From positions 23,419 through 87,418 of the forward strand of contig VCJN01002541.1 of the NCBI GenBank assembly GCA_006384855.1: a DNA stretch of 64,000 bases, read 5' to 3'. Made by a program: the position numbers and the translations under genes. The notes below the pieces were generated by a model. The model saw nothing but the letters and a program-made list of their open reading frames with translations. It searched no databases and had not been told where the DNA came from. Position 1 is the first letter of the stretch. Each line of letters opens with the position of its first letter. Positions 35,009-45,267 of the stretch are shown here, piece by piece. Source of the stretch: Tetraselmis striata (lineage: Eukaryota > Chlorophyta > Chlorodendrophyceae > Chlorodendrales > Chlorodendraceae).

Positions 35009-35653
35009 CAGTGACTATACCGATATAATAAACATTGCGTCCCCCCCCCCCCCCCCCGTTCACTATATCGGTATGTTCACTATATCGGTGTTCATTATAA
35101 GCAGGCCCACCCGACCGCTATAGTAAACGGTTTACTAAATCGGTACTATTGTTTATTGTAACGGTGACCCCGTTCACTGTAGCAGTCTGTGCCCATGCAA
35201 GGCAACATGTGACTATCCTGCAGTTGTCTAGATAGGAACAGCGCTGCTCGGTGGGCGTCGCCATGGCGCGATGGCGACAGACGCGGTGGGGCAGTTGAGT
35301 GGCGGTGGGCGCAATGTGCCGCAGTGTGCCGCCGCCGCCGCCGCCGCCGAGCGGCTGTAGAGGCCTCTGCGCCCGTACTGGAACGGTACCGGCTATCGGA
35401 ACACGCCAACGGCCGGGTTCGGCGTCGGCAACACTGCCGTTATGTAGAGAAGTTTACTATATCGGTATAGTTTGGGGCATTGTGTCCCCCCCCCCCCCGT
35501 TCACTATAGCGGTAAGTTTATTATATTGGTAAGTTTATTATAGGGGTATACATAGGGATTTTTCCCGGTGTTAAGAATCCGTCCCCCCCCCCCCCCGTTC
35601 ACTATATCGGTATGTTCACTATATCGGTATTCATTATATCGGTATAGTCACTG
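35009..35653. mobile_element. Tc1/mariner-type MITE, copy 2 (645 bp)
   Basis: Its inverted ends are identical to those of copy 1, with flanking TA at 35,007-35,008 and 35,654-35,655. It interrupts a coding exon: GCCGAG-TA joins to CTACCTCTACG, restoring AEYYLYVRKPPPS. It differs from copy 1 mainly in C-run length and in a short segment near 35,215-35,270. Near identity of the two copies suggests recent activity. Confidence 0.93.
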
Positions 35654-36408
35654 TACTACCTCTACGTTAGGAAGCCTCCGCCAAGCATCATAGCTGACAA
35701 CATCCGTTTCGATGATCCCCGAAGGTGAGATTTGATCCGTGGAAAATAGCCGGCTTGTATTTATTTACTCGCTAAGCCGGTTGTGCCTTTCCAGGTTCTC
35801 TACATCCATCATGTTGGGTCACTTCAAAGACAGTTCGAAATTGAAGGACGAGAACAGACAGACGGTGAACAAGTACCAAAAGCCTATCGCTCTCTTCGCT
35901 AAGCACCTTAAGATGGCGGCAACAGACGGGACAACAATCGTCGACGTCACAGCCGGAACCGGGACAACCGCGGTGCGTGAGGGGTGCAACCCGGGTGAGT
36001 GTCTTAATGGGGTCAGCATAAAAAATTAACGCCTTGTGCGGTTTGCCACGCCTTGTCCAGGTCGCTGCGGCCTTTTCCGTGTGGTGGGACCATATGGATC
36101 ATACCTACTCGTTCACACACAGGAACTTGAAGACGATCCTCATTGACAACCAGAAGACGCAAATCGCTGGGATGAAGTCCAGGATGACCTCATGGTTCAA
36201 AGAGAAACCATGGGACGAGACTCAAAGACTGCGTCCAAGTGACTTCGAGAAGTGGCCGGGTCTACCGCATCCAATGACCGTGTCAGAGGAGTTCGCAGAG
36301 CGTCTTGCGGCAGCGAAGAAGAGGCAAGAGGCGGCAGAGCGCCGAGGGGATTATGTGATCGAAGATGATGATATGTAGTACAATTCCGCAAAATTAGCCG
36401 CTCATATG

Positions 36409-36608
36409 TTTTGTCCCGGCTTTGACAGAGTTTCAGCCCCGGACGGCACAAACTACTTGTAGCCATCACGGCCCCCGCTCTTTTTTGTCCCAGTTTGGAC
36501 AGATTTTCAGCCCCCGATGGCGCAAACTTCCTGTAACCATCCCGTTTCCTTCACTCTTTTGATTTGTCCCTGCTTGGACGGAATTGGTTTCCCCGACTTG
36601 GCACAAAA
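36409..36608. repeat. Right subterminal repeats of the 11.8-kb insert
   Basis: Three copies of a ~45-bp unit (36,409-36,452; 36,483-36,527; 36,562-36,608). On the minus strand each runs TTTGYGCC…GGGGCTGAAA…TCTGTC…GGGACAAAA with some change. They lie 200-400 bases inside the right edge and are inverted relative to the motifs at 26.9-27.1 kb. Confidence 0.7.
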
Positions 36609-36813
36609 TGAACCAACCGGCATTCATATTAGCTTTCAATCCCACTGCTGCCCCCAAACCCTAATTTAGACTAACCACAATGCACCGCGTGCCTCGGGGC
36701 AAAATAGCTTGCATTACTGTTTTCCCCACTGTGGTTAGAGATAGCAGGCCATCAGAGCAACTCAGTCTGAGCGAGTGGATGCAGCAGACTAGACGTTGTA
36801 ACAAATTTCAAAT

Positions 36814-37340
36814 TTCCCGGGGCCACCCATGTCTTGACATGTACCATACTATCCATGCATAAAGTTTTAATGAAGGTAAGCATATGACCCATGACTTTTA
36901 TGGCTTGTAGTTTTATGAATAAAAGCTCATGAGGTACGGTGTCATATGCCTTCTTAAAGTCAATAAAACCCGCGTACGTGGGTAGACCTGCCGCTTGGCG
37001 ACGAGCCGCGATATCGAACAAGCTGGCGACTTGCATGGGGCCCTCCTCATTCCGCATAAAACCTGCTTGCCAACGGCGGATTATCCCTTTAGTTTGGCAG
37101 ACGTCTTGCAAGCGTTGGGCAACGCAATGATTGTCATAAGGAGGTTCATAGCAACACCGAGTGACCCATAATCGAAATACCCCTATAATTGTCCAAAACG
37201 GTCGCGTCGCCTATCTTGGGCACCGATACTATGGCCGAGCTACGCCACTGCTGGGGGATATAGTTCTTTGCCCATATCCCGTTAATTAAGGCCCGCAATG
37301 CCTTGCCAAAATGGCTATTTAGGGCGTATATCGCCAATTA
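36814..37340 (-). pseudogene. LINE ORF2, reverse-transcriptase first half
   Basis: The N-terminal half of the RT of the same LINE whose 3' part is at 22.98-25.02 kb. Visible motifs are WRSSAIVSVPKIGDATVLDN then YRGISIMG (near 37,190), KGIIRRWQAGFMRNEEGP, and GFIDFKKAYDTVPHELLF (the F.D..KAYD catalytic box, about 36,950). The frame then runs to VKTWVAPG at the junction. A frameshift near 37,140 and truncation at about 37,340 show a 5'-truncated dead copy. Confidence 0.88.
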
Positions 37341-38735
37341 CTGCCCTTGTTGTTTGTTACTGCCCTTCTTGGAATTCACACCAGTAGAATCCAGTAGAAG
37401 CTTTTAGGCGGCTTCCTATGTTGATTTCTTAGTACAAACTTTTTAGCAGTATACTAGTCTCACAAGGAGACAGGTGGATTTGTTACTGCCTTTTTGTAAT
37501 TCACACCAGTAGAATCAATTTTATTTTTGTTGATGGATATAAAAAATCAAAGCATAGTAGAATTCGGTAGTGTGGTTTCCAGACACGTGCGCCCAAAGTC
37601 GCTTTACATTTTTGCCATGGCTTTGCAGCTGGGACTTTTTTGAGTGGCGATGCGCAAGGTATGGGATTAGAGCTGTGGGGTCCCCGTTTGGAGGGTTTAG
37701 ACATCAACACCCGAAGTCGAGGCGCATTACGGGCTTTTGTGGGCTCCCGCCTCCCGCAGCGGAGCAACTTCTCGCATTAGTCAGCTCTTGAGGTTAGGTT
37801 GGGCGGACGGGCTCGGTACCATGCATGGCCACTGCTCGTTACGGTTGTCCAGAACGACGACAACTACGACTACCGCGCAACAATGAAACCGGCGCGGACG
37901 GAGGAGGACGTCCGTGTCGTCAGGATTCACGACCGCTTTCCGTCTTGCAAAACACTTCGACCCGGTCCGCGTGTCCTCGCAAGATGGCGTCGTGGCATCG
38001 GCGGTAGCTACACGTTATGGTTTTTCAAAACTACCCGCGTAATGGGTCCGTTTCGGGGATGGCGCCGCTTATGCGACTCATTGTGTTTTGAGAGGGCCCG
38101 TTGCCTCGCCCAAACGACCGTGCCGCAACGTTTGTTGTGGCTGCAGTGGAAAGCGATTGCGCGCGGCTCGGTCCGGCGCGTCTCCGACGCTTCCTACTGC
38201 AACGGTGCCATCGTCACAAGGACAACGATCAGATTGTTGGCGATTATTGGGCGCATTGGTTGGTTGCGATGCGAGTGGAGGCTGCCGCCTCCTGCTCGAC
38301 ATCTTGCGGCGGGATGTGTTGTGCCTCAGACTCGGAGGCTACGGGAGTGGATTGGCAGCGGCCTCTCCCCCGGCCGGGGGCGCTGCCTCAGCCGCCGTTT
38401 TGGCCACGGCCTTGGCCGCGACCGGAGCGAGCGGCGCCGTCGGAGGAAGGCGACCCGGGTGAGAGCTTCAGGGATCTGTGGGTTTTTGCGTTTTGGCCTT
38501 GCGGTTGGTGACGACGGTGGTCCGGCCAATGAGTCGGGCCATCACGGTTTTTTCGAGTTCGGTGCGCTCGGTTTCGGTATGTGTGGATTTGGTATAGGCC
38601 TACAATTGTCCGCCTCCATAGGCGCCCAGGGAGATATCAAGCAAGCGGAGGTCGATGCCGCTTGTGCCATGGATGACGGGGAGGGGCCATGCAAGGCGGC
38701 GGGAAGACTTGCCTTCGGCCGTTGCGCGCGGGCGG
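37341..38735 (+). other. Repeat flank and possible decayed coding remnant
   Basis: From 37,341 to 37,570 the motifs GTTACTGCCC and CACCAGTAGAATC repeat, matching text left of the LINE. From about 37,900 to 38,460 protein-like pieces occur in three frames (DGVVASAVATRYGFSKLP; LLQRCHRHKDNDQIVGDYWA), ending at a GTGAGA donor-like site. No domain is recognised and the frame is broken, so I treat it as a relic. Confidence 0.35.
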
Positions 38736-39114
38736 GGGCGCAGGGGGGGGGGGGGGGCGCGGCGCATTGGCGCCCCGCTGCCCCGGCCGCGCTAGCAAAG
38801 GAAATGCGCTTTGTGAAATCGATGGGCAAGAGTTGATTCAACTCTTATCTGCGATCAAAAATGATATGCTACTATCGGTGATTGTGATTATGAGGTTGTT
38901 GTACTACCATCCAGGTACAACATGTATCAACAGTGCAGGGGGGGGGGGGGGGCATCATTCCTTGCTACCGTTGTATCGTACACCATGGCACAAGGACGGA
39001 AGAGCAACGTATATATGGATGAAGGCAACCCACCCCCCCCCCCCCCCCCCCCGCCCGACTCCAAACTGCCTACATTGTGTTACCCTGCTGCTGAGTTATG
39101 GTATACACACGCAT

Positions 39115-39623
39115 GCAGGTTGTGCTTGAGAAGCCCGAGACACGGAGGCATGTGGTGTTCGGGCACAATACATGGGACGAGCGGCGGGTGCCCACTGATG
39201 AGTACGGCAAACATGCCATACTGCGTGCGAGACATGCGTGCCGAGGTGGAGAAGCATGACAACCACGCACATGGTGCGGAAGTGCATTAGTGCAGTACTT
39301 CCTAGAGGTGACCCACACCGACCCTTTATTTGGTGCCGGACCTCACCCTCGTTGTGTGCCGACTGCAAGCAGCTGAGAGCATGGTGATAGGGTCCCCCAT
39401 CGGCAGTGTTGTGTGGCAGAGCAATGCGCTCCTTTGGCCAAACATTCGCAGGGGGCATCACGACTTCCATATAGCGCTGAAGCACATCGAGGAGAAACTG
39501 CGATGCTTCAATATTGATCCGGACATATTGATAGACCAACACTTATCCCGGTTTGGCATGTCCTCACATGATGTGGGGCAATATGTGTGTTGCACATATA
39601 ACACAATGACCTTGCACTACTAG
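39115..39623 (+). pseudogene. TNP2-like transposase C-terminal exon, copy B
   Basis: Same peptide order as 6,124-6,597, but with frameshifts near 39,240 and 39,300. The best-preserved piece is PDLTLVVCRLQAAESMVIG to SRFGMSSHDVGQYVCC. Since both copies are broken at different places, each decayed independently. Confidence 0.55.
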
Positions 39624-40930
39624 CTTAATTTCCAAGTAGCTGGTATTAGATGTCATCGATCAAAGTTGTGCTTCCCATCAATTTTGCCCAGCGCCCCGGC
39701 GCCGCTGCCCTGCGTACCCAGCGCCCACCGCTCGAAACCTACCCCCTTGCGGCTTTGATCATCGGCGGCTGTGCACAACACTTCCCGCGGTAACCCGTAC
39801 GACATTTCGCGACCCGAATACGGTACGAATAATCTGTCCGCGCGCGCCGTGCCCCTGCGCCGCGGGATCCCCGTCGCCGCCCGAAGCACCCGCCTGGCAC
39901 TTCGGGCGGCGAATCATGCATCCACTAGCACACCCTCGTCCCGCCCACTAGCTCCCGCCCACCCCGTAGCCCTACCTCCTGCCCCCTTTGAGGACACAAG
40001 GCGATCATGCTTGGCTCGGGGCGCGTGTAAGTCATGGGCTTGACGGCGGCCGCGAGGTCCACCCTCGCAATTGCCGCCCGATTGACCAACCCCATTCGGG
40101 ATTCGCGTTTTGCTGACACCATACGCCTTTAGGGCCAAAACCGCTCGGATAGAAAGGCAGCTTAGTCAAAATAGAAGGCCTGAAAAAAAAACCTATTCAG
40201 TGCACGTTATTCCCTAAGTAGCTCGTCCGACCGAGCATGTGCCATCGATCGGTGCGAAGTTAATGGTTGAGGCGGCGCCCTGATTGGCTGTTGCATGGTC
40301 ACCACGGTGATCCCGCAGCACGCCGCCTGCGTGCCTTAGTGGTCGCGACCCGCCAACCATCGCCGCATAAAGACGTACTGTCGCGCTACGGGCGGTCGCG
40401 GTGTCGGTAGTGCTTGATAGTCGCGGGTTTGCTAGAGGCAAGAGCATGGGCAATGGGCCGCGCGATGTGCGCGTCGCCCTTCCGCATGTGCACATTGTAC
40501 CAACGGCACGAACCGCATATCGGATAGTATAATCGGGAAGTTTCCGCAATATCGTACGGGTTAACGCGGGAAGTGATGTGTGAGGTCTCCACCATATCAG
40601 AATCGACGGCGGCGCTTAAAACCGCCCATGCTAGCAGTCGGCTACGTGGGAATGCTTGGGGAGGTGAAACGCTTGGGACAGTCATCTAGGGGTAAGGCTT
40701 GTCAGATTATTACACCATGCTAAAACTCTAGCACATTTGCGTGTTGCTACTCGCTCCCCTCCTGGCTATGGACAACTATGCTTCATCAGTACCTCTAAGC
40801 ACTTTGGTTGGTGGCCTAACTATGCTCATTTGTCCGGAGCCTACTCTCCCAAGAAGTGGAAGGTGCAGCATCTCATGAGCAGGTCTTAGTGCACAATGTC
40901 GTGATTGAGTCGACCAGTATAGAACAATAT

Positions 40931-42340
40931 CCTGGTCGCCTTTTGCAGCTAGCTCATGTAACTAGACCACTCCACATAAGTCTTTGCAAATAGAAATCTG
41001 TGCGTATCCTCGCCTCGGTGCCCAAGCCATGGGGCCACGGGGCCATGGAGCCTTGTAATCAAGTTTTTGCAAGCCTGCGCTACGCCAAGGAGGCAGCCGT
41101 TTCTCTCGGTTATTGCACTTTTAGAATTGTTCTTTGGCAATGGCATTGTTAGGCACGTGACTAAAATCACAAATAACCCGCGATGAATAGGGGGCAACTT
41201 GTTGGCGGCGTAGCTACCATCCGTCGCATATATGCCCGCGCGCTGCCGGTGGTGGTGGACGTATACATGCGTTGTAATACGACCGAGCTTGAGCCCAACC
41301 CATGCATGCTACCGATGCAATGCACGGCATTCCCATGATGAGAGTAATATGCCAGTAATGCCGTCGTCGTGATGGGGCCAATCATCCCACACTTTCCAAG
41401 CTGCAAGATTAGCGTCGTTGGCCGCGCCTCGTGAAAGTACCACACATAAAGGTGACTTCGATTCCATAGATGCATGCTTATACCGCCCGCACCGTAGGCT
41501 AAGCGCGGCATGGCCCCCTTGACAGCAATGCCGCCACTGTTGCACAAGTATGCGCGCATGTTGTAACACATGTCACCCATCATCCAAGGGGAAAAGCCAA
41601 AATGATGACGCGGTCCGCGCGAGGTAGTGGAGACCTATCCAAGGGGTCCTCGCGCCTGGGAGTCTGCATGCAAGGGCATATTACATGCCCCCATCATACG
41701 CCCCCACCCACAGCGTGGGCTGGCTTGGATACCAGACTAAGGGCGCCAGGGCCGTAACTTTGACAGGCCATAACATTTCCACGTTTTACTGGATTGGGTT
41801 GAAAATTAGTGCGCTGAAAAGCGCGGGTAACGGGTTTTCTAGCGTACTAATTTTCAACCCAGCTTGATAAAACGCCGAAGTGTTATGAATTAAAACGTGA
41901 TTGCAATAATACTGCTTCTTGCAGGGCGAACATCTAGTTCGCGAATGTCGCATGCAGCCCGCTAGCTGACCACAGACTCCAAACCATGCGCCGCGCGGCA
42001 TGGGGTAGGTGGCCAACACATGTATTTCGCTGATCATGGGAGAAAAACACGTTCTTTACGTCCAAATGTCGGCGTGCCGTGCGCTCAAACCGTTCACATC
42101 CCGGTCGTGCAGCACATGTTACACTAGTGGTGCCGCACAACAGGCGCCGCGCACGCCTTGCACGCCATCGCATTGCCCCTAGCACACCATGTGCACGCTC
42201 CCTCATGGTTATCCTCGCAATGGATGCAACGGCGTAGACTGTGCTTGGGTTTATTACCGACTAGAAGCGACCGAACCGAAATCATACCCTTAAAAACATG
42301 CATAGACTTTTGTGGGCTGCTGTAACATACTATAAGTATG
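40931..42340. mobile_element. 1.41-kb insertion with 9-bp target duplication
   Basis: GAACAATAT flanks the segment (40,922-40,930 and 42,341-42,349), and the segment is absent from copy A at the matching place. A 9-bp duplication is usual for Mutator-like or hAT-size (8-bp) elements. The left end begins CCTGGTCGCCTTTTG and carries GCAGCTAGCTCATGTAA. No matching inverted repeat is seen at the right end. Inside are an unrecognised 138-codon minus-strand frame (41,167-41,583) and a strong hairpin at 41.77-41.89 kb. Confidence 0.7.
41769..41888. repeat. Inverted repeat / hairpin (~42-base arms)
   Basis: GGGTTGAAAATTAGT (41,796-41,810) is perfectly inverted at 41,846-41,860. Imperfect pairing extends outward on both sides to about 41,769 and 41,888, with a loop of 35 bases. 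Confidence 0.85.
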
Positions 42341-42651
42341 GAACAATATACTGCCGGCCAGTATCTATCTGCTCATTGCATGATGGGAGTCATTACGGAG
42401 GCCGCTGGCCGCTGGCCTCGTCCAGGCCCCACGGCATGTTGGGGTACGGCAAGAAGGTTGCCATGAGTGTTACACCTGCACCAGTTGGGTGCAAATTCCT
42501 TGCGGATAATAGGCGCAGATGCCACCCGCTTGGTCGGCTTCCCAAGTCTTGGCAACCTCGCTCATTCACATTGGTCGCCGTGTCATGGCTAGTGACCGTG
42601 CGGAAGGAGCGTGGCCGTAGCCGCGAGCGGCATTGCCATGAACATCTTGAA

Positions 42652-42933
42652 CTAGTCCACAAAGGCGTCCCGTAGCTTTAGGTTGCCTAGGGGATTCTTC
42701 ACGATGCACACTTCCGAGGCGAGGTACAGCCGAGCCCGCGCCGCAGTGAGCCATGTCCGGTCGTCTTTGCTGAACATGCGTCCATCAGAAACCGGGGTAT
42801 CGTCCGGCGCGTCTAACGTGAAGAACTTCCAGCCCCGGAGTTCCCCTGCCCCAACTAACGGTGAGGATGCCCGGCCATGTATGTTCCGTGTCGAGAGAGA
42901 TATACGTGTTGGTGCCGCTCGTGCGGGTTGCAA
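42652..42933 (-). pseudogene. Homologue of the 7.3-7.8 kb ORF (copy B)
   Basis: LRGWKFFTLDAPDDTPVSD and ASEVCIVKNPLGNLKLRDAF match the copy A protein. The upstream part shifts frame near 42,860 (continuing at 42,785-42,973 as ERGCIHLAPEWVATRTSGTN), so the copy is broken. Confidence 0.5.
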
Positions 42934-43554
42934 CCCACTCCGGCGCGAGATGGATGCAACCCCTCTCGACCAATCGGTGGTCGAGGTAACGAGTGAACTT
43001 CGTCGGGACGCGGTCGTACCTTGCGGGCAGCTAGTTGGCCTTACTCGGCGAGGAGAATAAATAAGAACCTTTGGATGGTGGGTACCGCTGGCTGCCGGCG
43101 GCAGGTGGGTGTTGGTTGAATAGGGTACATGGGTCGTTTGGATTCAGTAGGTAAGAGAAGCCGACAATTTTGCTGCACCGTGTGCCAACCGGCCCCTTGC
43201 GGCACTACAAACCGTCGGCAGCCCCGACGTAGCAGTCAGTCGCTTGTCTCACTGTTTGGCGTGTGCGCGCGCGTACCGTCGAATTAAAAGCTCACTCCGG
43301 GACTCTTCCCCGTTAAGGGGTAGTTCCGGGCGAATTCCGACCATGGAGCACGTCTGTGTCATCCAGCGACACGTGTGTCCTCCTTTACTACACGATAATT
43401 ACGGTCGCCAGACGGGATATGGCTAAGCAGGAATTAACACGGTCACGCGGATATCTGGTATGGATACGCACCAAGCCAAATACTCGTACTGCTACGACTT
43501 GCGCTATATAATAATGGAGCGCGAGTCGTCCAGGCGCGGCGCCGGACTTATTGG

Positions 43555-43938
43555 ATGTTTTTGAAAGCAGTTGCGCCTACCCAACGCACACTCGCACACC
43601 CGCCAGACAGTACCGTAGTTGCTCCTCCTCCAGCACCCACCATCATGCCCAAGCAAGCCAAGCTGCTTCCATGCACCCCCCGGGGCAAAAAAGTGAAGCC
43701 TAAAGGCATTACCATGCATGTCGGCTGTCTGTGCAACAAGGACCGCATCCATGCGGACGTGCGGCAGCGGACATTGTTCCTGGGCGAGGCGACCGACTGC
43801 AATATATGTATTCACGCAACGCAATTCCGGGGCCGCGACGCTTTCGGCTATGCTGTTGGGAACATACGGGATTACTGCGCTGAGCAACAAAAGCACTACG
43901 ATGAAGCCGGGAAAAGCTGCGTGCCGCAGGTTTTCTAG
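43555..43938 (+). CDS. Hypothetical 127-aa ORF, CACTA-related copy B
   Basis: The frame contains MHVGCLCNKDRIHADVRQRT and LFLGEATDCNICIHATQFRG, ending SCVPQVF. The matching stretch of copy A (8,400-8,660) is visible only in pieces (FADQLNNCAEQ and RQVFKCPIRRSS). Conservation hints at a former coding exon. Several Cys residues (GCLCNK, DCNIC) might bind metal. The family is unknown. Confidence 0.35.
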   Translation: MFLKAVAPTQRTLAHPPDSTVVAPPPAPTIMPKQAKLLPCTPRGKKVKPKGITMHVGCLCNKDRIHADVRQRTLFLGEATDCNICIHATQFRGRDAFGYAVGNIRDYCAEQQKHYDEAGKSCVPQVF

Positions 43939-44110
43939 TGTCCGATGATGATGCCGTCTCGTTGTGTTCTACCTCGTCCGTACCGACGCGTTGAGTGTCC
44001 AAATCTTGAACCCAGAATCCAAGGCAGCCCCCCCCCCCCCCCTGCGGGATCTGACATTGGCACTCACGGCGCACCCGCACGGTGTTTAAAATCGGCGATA
44101 CAGCGCACGT

Positions 44111-45090
44111 ACGAGATCTTATGTACCCGTACAAGCCCACCTCCATCCCACCCCCGAATCAGCCACAAGCAGTGCCCCGCGACGAGAACCATCACAAAAG
44201 AACACCAGCCATGGCTCCTTAGAGGTCAGGAGTGGGATATGGGCCGAGTCGTGTGGGATTTGGTGAGGCACGGGTAAAGAATCGCGCGATTCATCCCGTG
44301 TCTCACCTCCGCCCGTTAACCGTATTTCCGCTATTTTTAGATTGTCACAGCTACCCGTCACTCCATCGGCTCCCGGTGTACCTACATGCAGGCGAATCGA
44401 CCCATATTGGTCTCTATCGCTAGCGTATGGGTATAGTGGCCTTCAGGTAGATGGGTGGCGCGTCGGCCACTCATCTTCGGGCGGTGGTTGATGACCGGCC
44501 CCCCATTCAGCCCGTTTATCTAATCTCGGCTCAAGAATACGGGGAGAGATGGGGGGGCGCGCACCGACTACCTCTTGGGCCACTCATGGGCTCTACCGCA
44601 CCCCTAGGAGCTAGGCCATGTGATGGTACATGTGCGGCGGGCTAAATAGTAAGCTGCGGGTGGGGGGGGGGGGGATGCCTATGCGGGAGGGGGTCGAGAG
44701 CGCGGAAAATCCGGGTCAGTCGGCCCCATCGGGCCGCCATCGACCGAGATTGACCGCAAACTTCCCGCCATCGGGCGTCACCCCTGCGTATGGGCCTCTA
44801 TTACTGGTGCTCATATGATCGATAAGTAGAGGGCTGCCTCAGCCGCTCCCGCGGGAGGGGTTGAAGCCGGGATGCATTTCCGAAAACGCGAGTTCCAAGA
44901 TCGGACGGTTTCTTGAATCGGGGGCACATGGGGCACCGTCCTTGGACCCCCCGAGCTCTAGATTTATGTGTGTATATCATCCCTATGAGATAAGCTATGG
45001 ATCTATCATGTTTCCAGGGCAGGTGGTGCCCGTTCGGCTCGGGCATGAGACCGTGAGCATCGCCCCCCTCCGTGAGCCGAACGAGCACGA
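44111..45090. other. No recognisable gene
   Basis: No frame with a recognisable domain. A G run at 44,660 is present. The interval may hold the 5' end of the DIRS-like element that follows, but no terminal repeat was identified. Confidence 0.4.
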
Positions 45091-45267
45091 CGCCCGGTCA
45101 GCCGCTGCTACGGGGGCGGGGGGGGGGGGGGGGGGGGGGGTGGGCATTACAATCGTGTTCATCGACCCGCGGGATTGGGAAGACCTCTTGCCCCGGGCGT
45201 ACCAAGATTGCCCCCCCCCCCCCCCCCCCTTCAAGCGCCACACACCCGAGCCTATGGCGGCCGTGTA

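Larger units (their letters stand above)
31628..36378 (+). pseudogene. DNA methyltransferase-like gene, interrupted
   Basis: A probable first exon (31,628-) starts MAPKKNEPAKDKEDKDD. After an intron of about 1.2 kb full of repeats come exons at about 32942-33141, 33213-33489, 33574-34359 and 34446-34740. Then come a stretch at about 34810-35006 that continues after the MITE (35656-), and exons at about 35795-35972 and 36063-36378. The long middle (residues such as YQQELDRVERLNYGRQLTQK) is unrecognised. The C-terminal part KPIALFAKHL…IVDVTAGTGTTA-VAAAFS resembles motifs X and I of N4/N6 DNA methyltransferases (KP..L, then D.F.G.GTTA.AA). LKTILIDNQKTQIAGMKSRM fits the region after motif I. No DPPY box is clear; ADAL lies where one might be. 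Frameshifts near 34,640 and 34,830 and the MITE make this copy non-functional as read. Confidence 0.6.
25020..36813. mobile_element. 11.8-kb insertion carrying DUF7869-type and methyltransferase-like genes
   Basis: The insert splits a LINE. TTCCCGGGGCCA is present at both edges (25,008-25,019 and 36,814-36,825), and joining the LINE across one copy gives an uninterrupted RT frame (…VKTWVAPG|TLSDPIPIERG…). No long terminal inverted repeat is visible at the edges. The insert holds an ORF at 25.1-26.6 kb (+), a four-exon DDE-like gene (-) and a divergent methyltransferase-like gene (+). It also has 24-bp minisatellites, and GGGACAAAA-type repeats in opposite orientations toward the two sides (26.9-27.1 and 36.4-36.6 kb). 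The class is unknown to me. The insert may itself be composite, since ORF1 could belong to a separate piece. Confidence 0.75.
38736..44110. mobile_element. Decayed CACTA-related element, copy B
   Basis: A diverged duplicate of copy A (5.76-8.91 kb) with the same order of landmarks. It includes the broken transposase C-terminal exon (39,115-39,620), the minus-strand ORF (42,652-42,933) and a C run at 44,028-44,042. It is longer because of extra segments at about 39,768-40,600 and 40,931-42,340, the latter flanked by a 9-bp duplication. Confidence 0.65.

Noticed and set aside
37799-38836. A 345-codon plus-strand ORF
   Set aside because: It is Arg-rich, typical of a GC-rich antisense or shadow frame. 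More protein-like pieces occur in the other two frames of the same strand, so it is not a gene.
39768-40600. A second clean insertion in copy B
   Set aside because: The segment is absent from copy A, but no convincing target duplication or terminal repeat was found, so deletion in copy A is equally likely.
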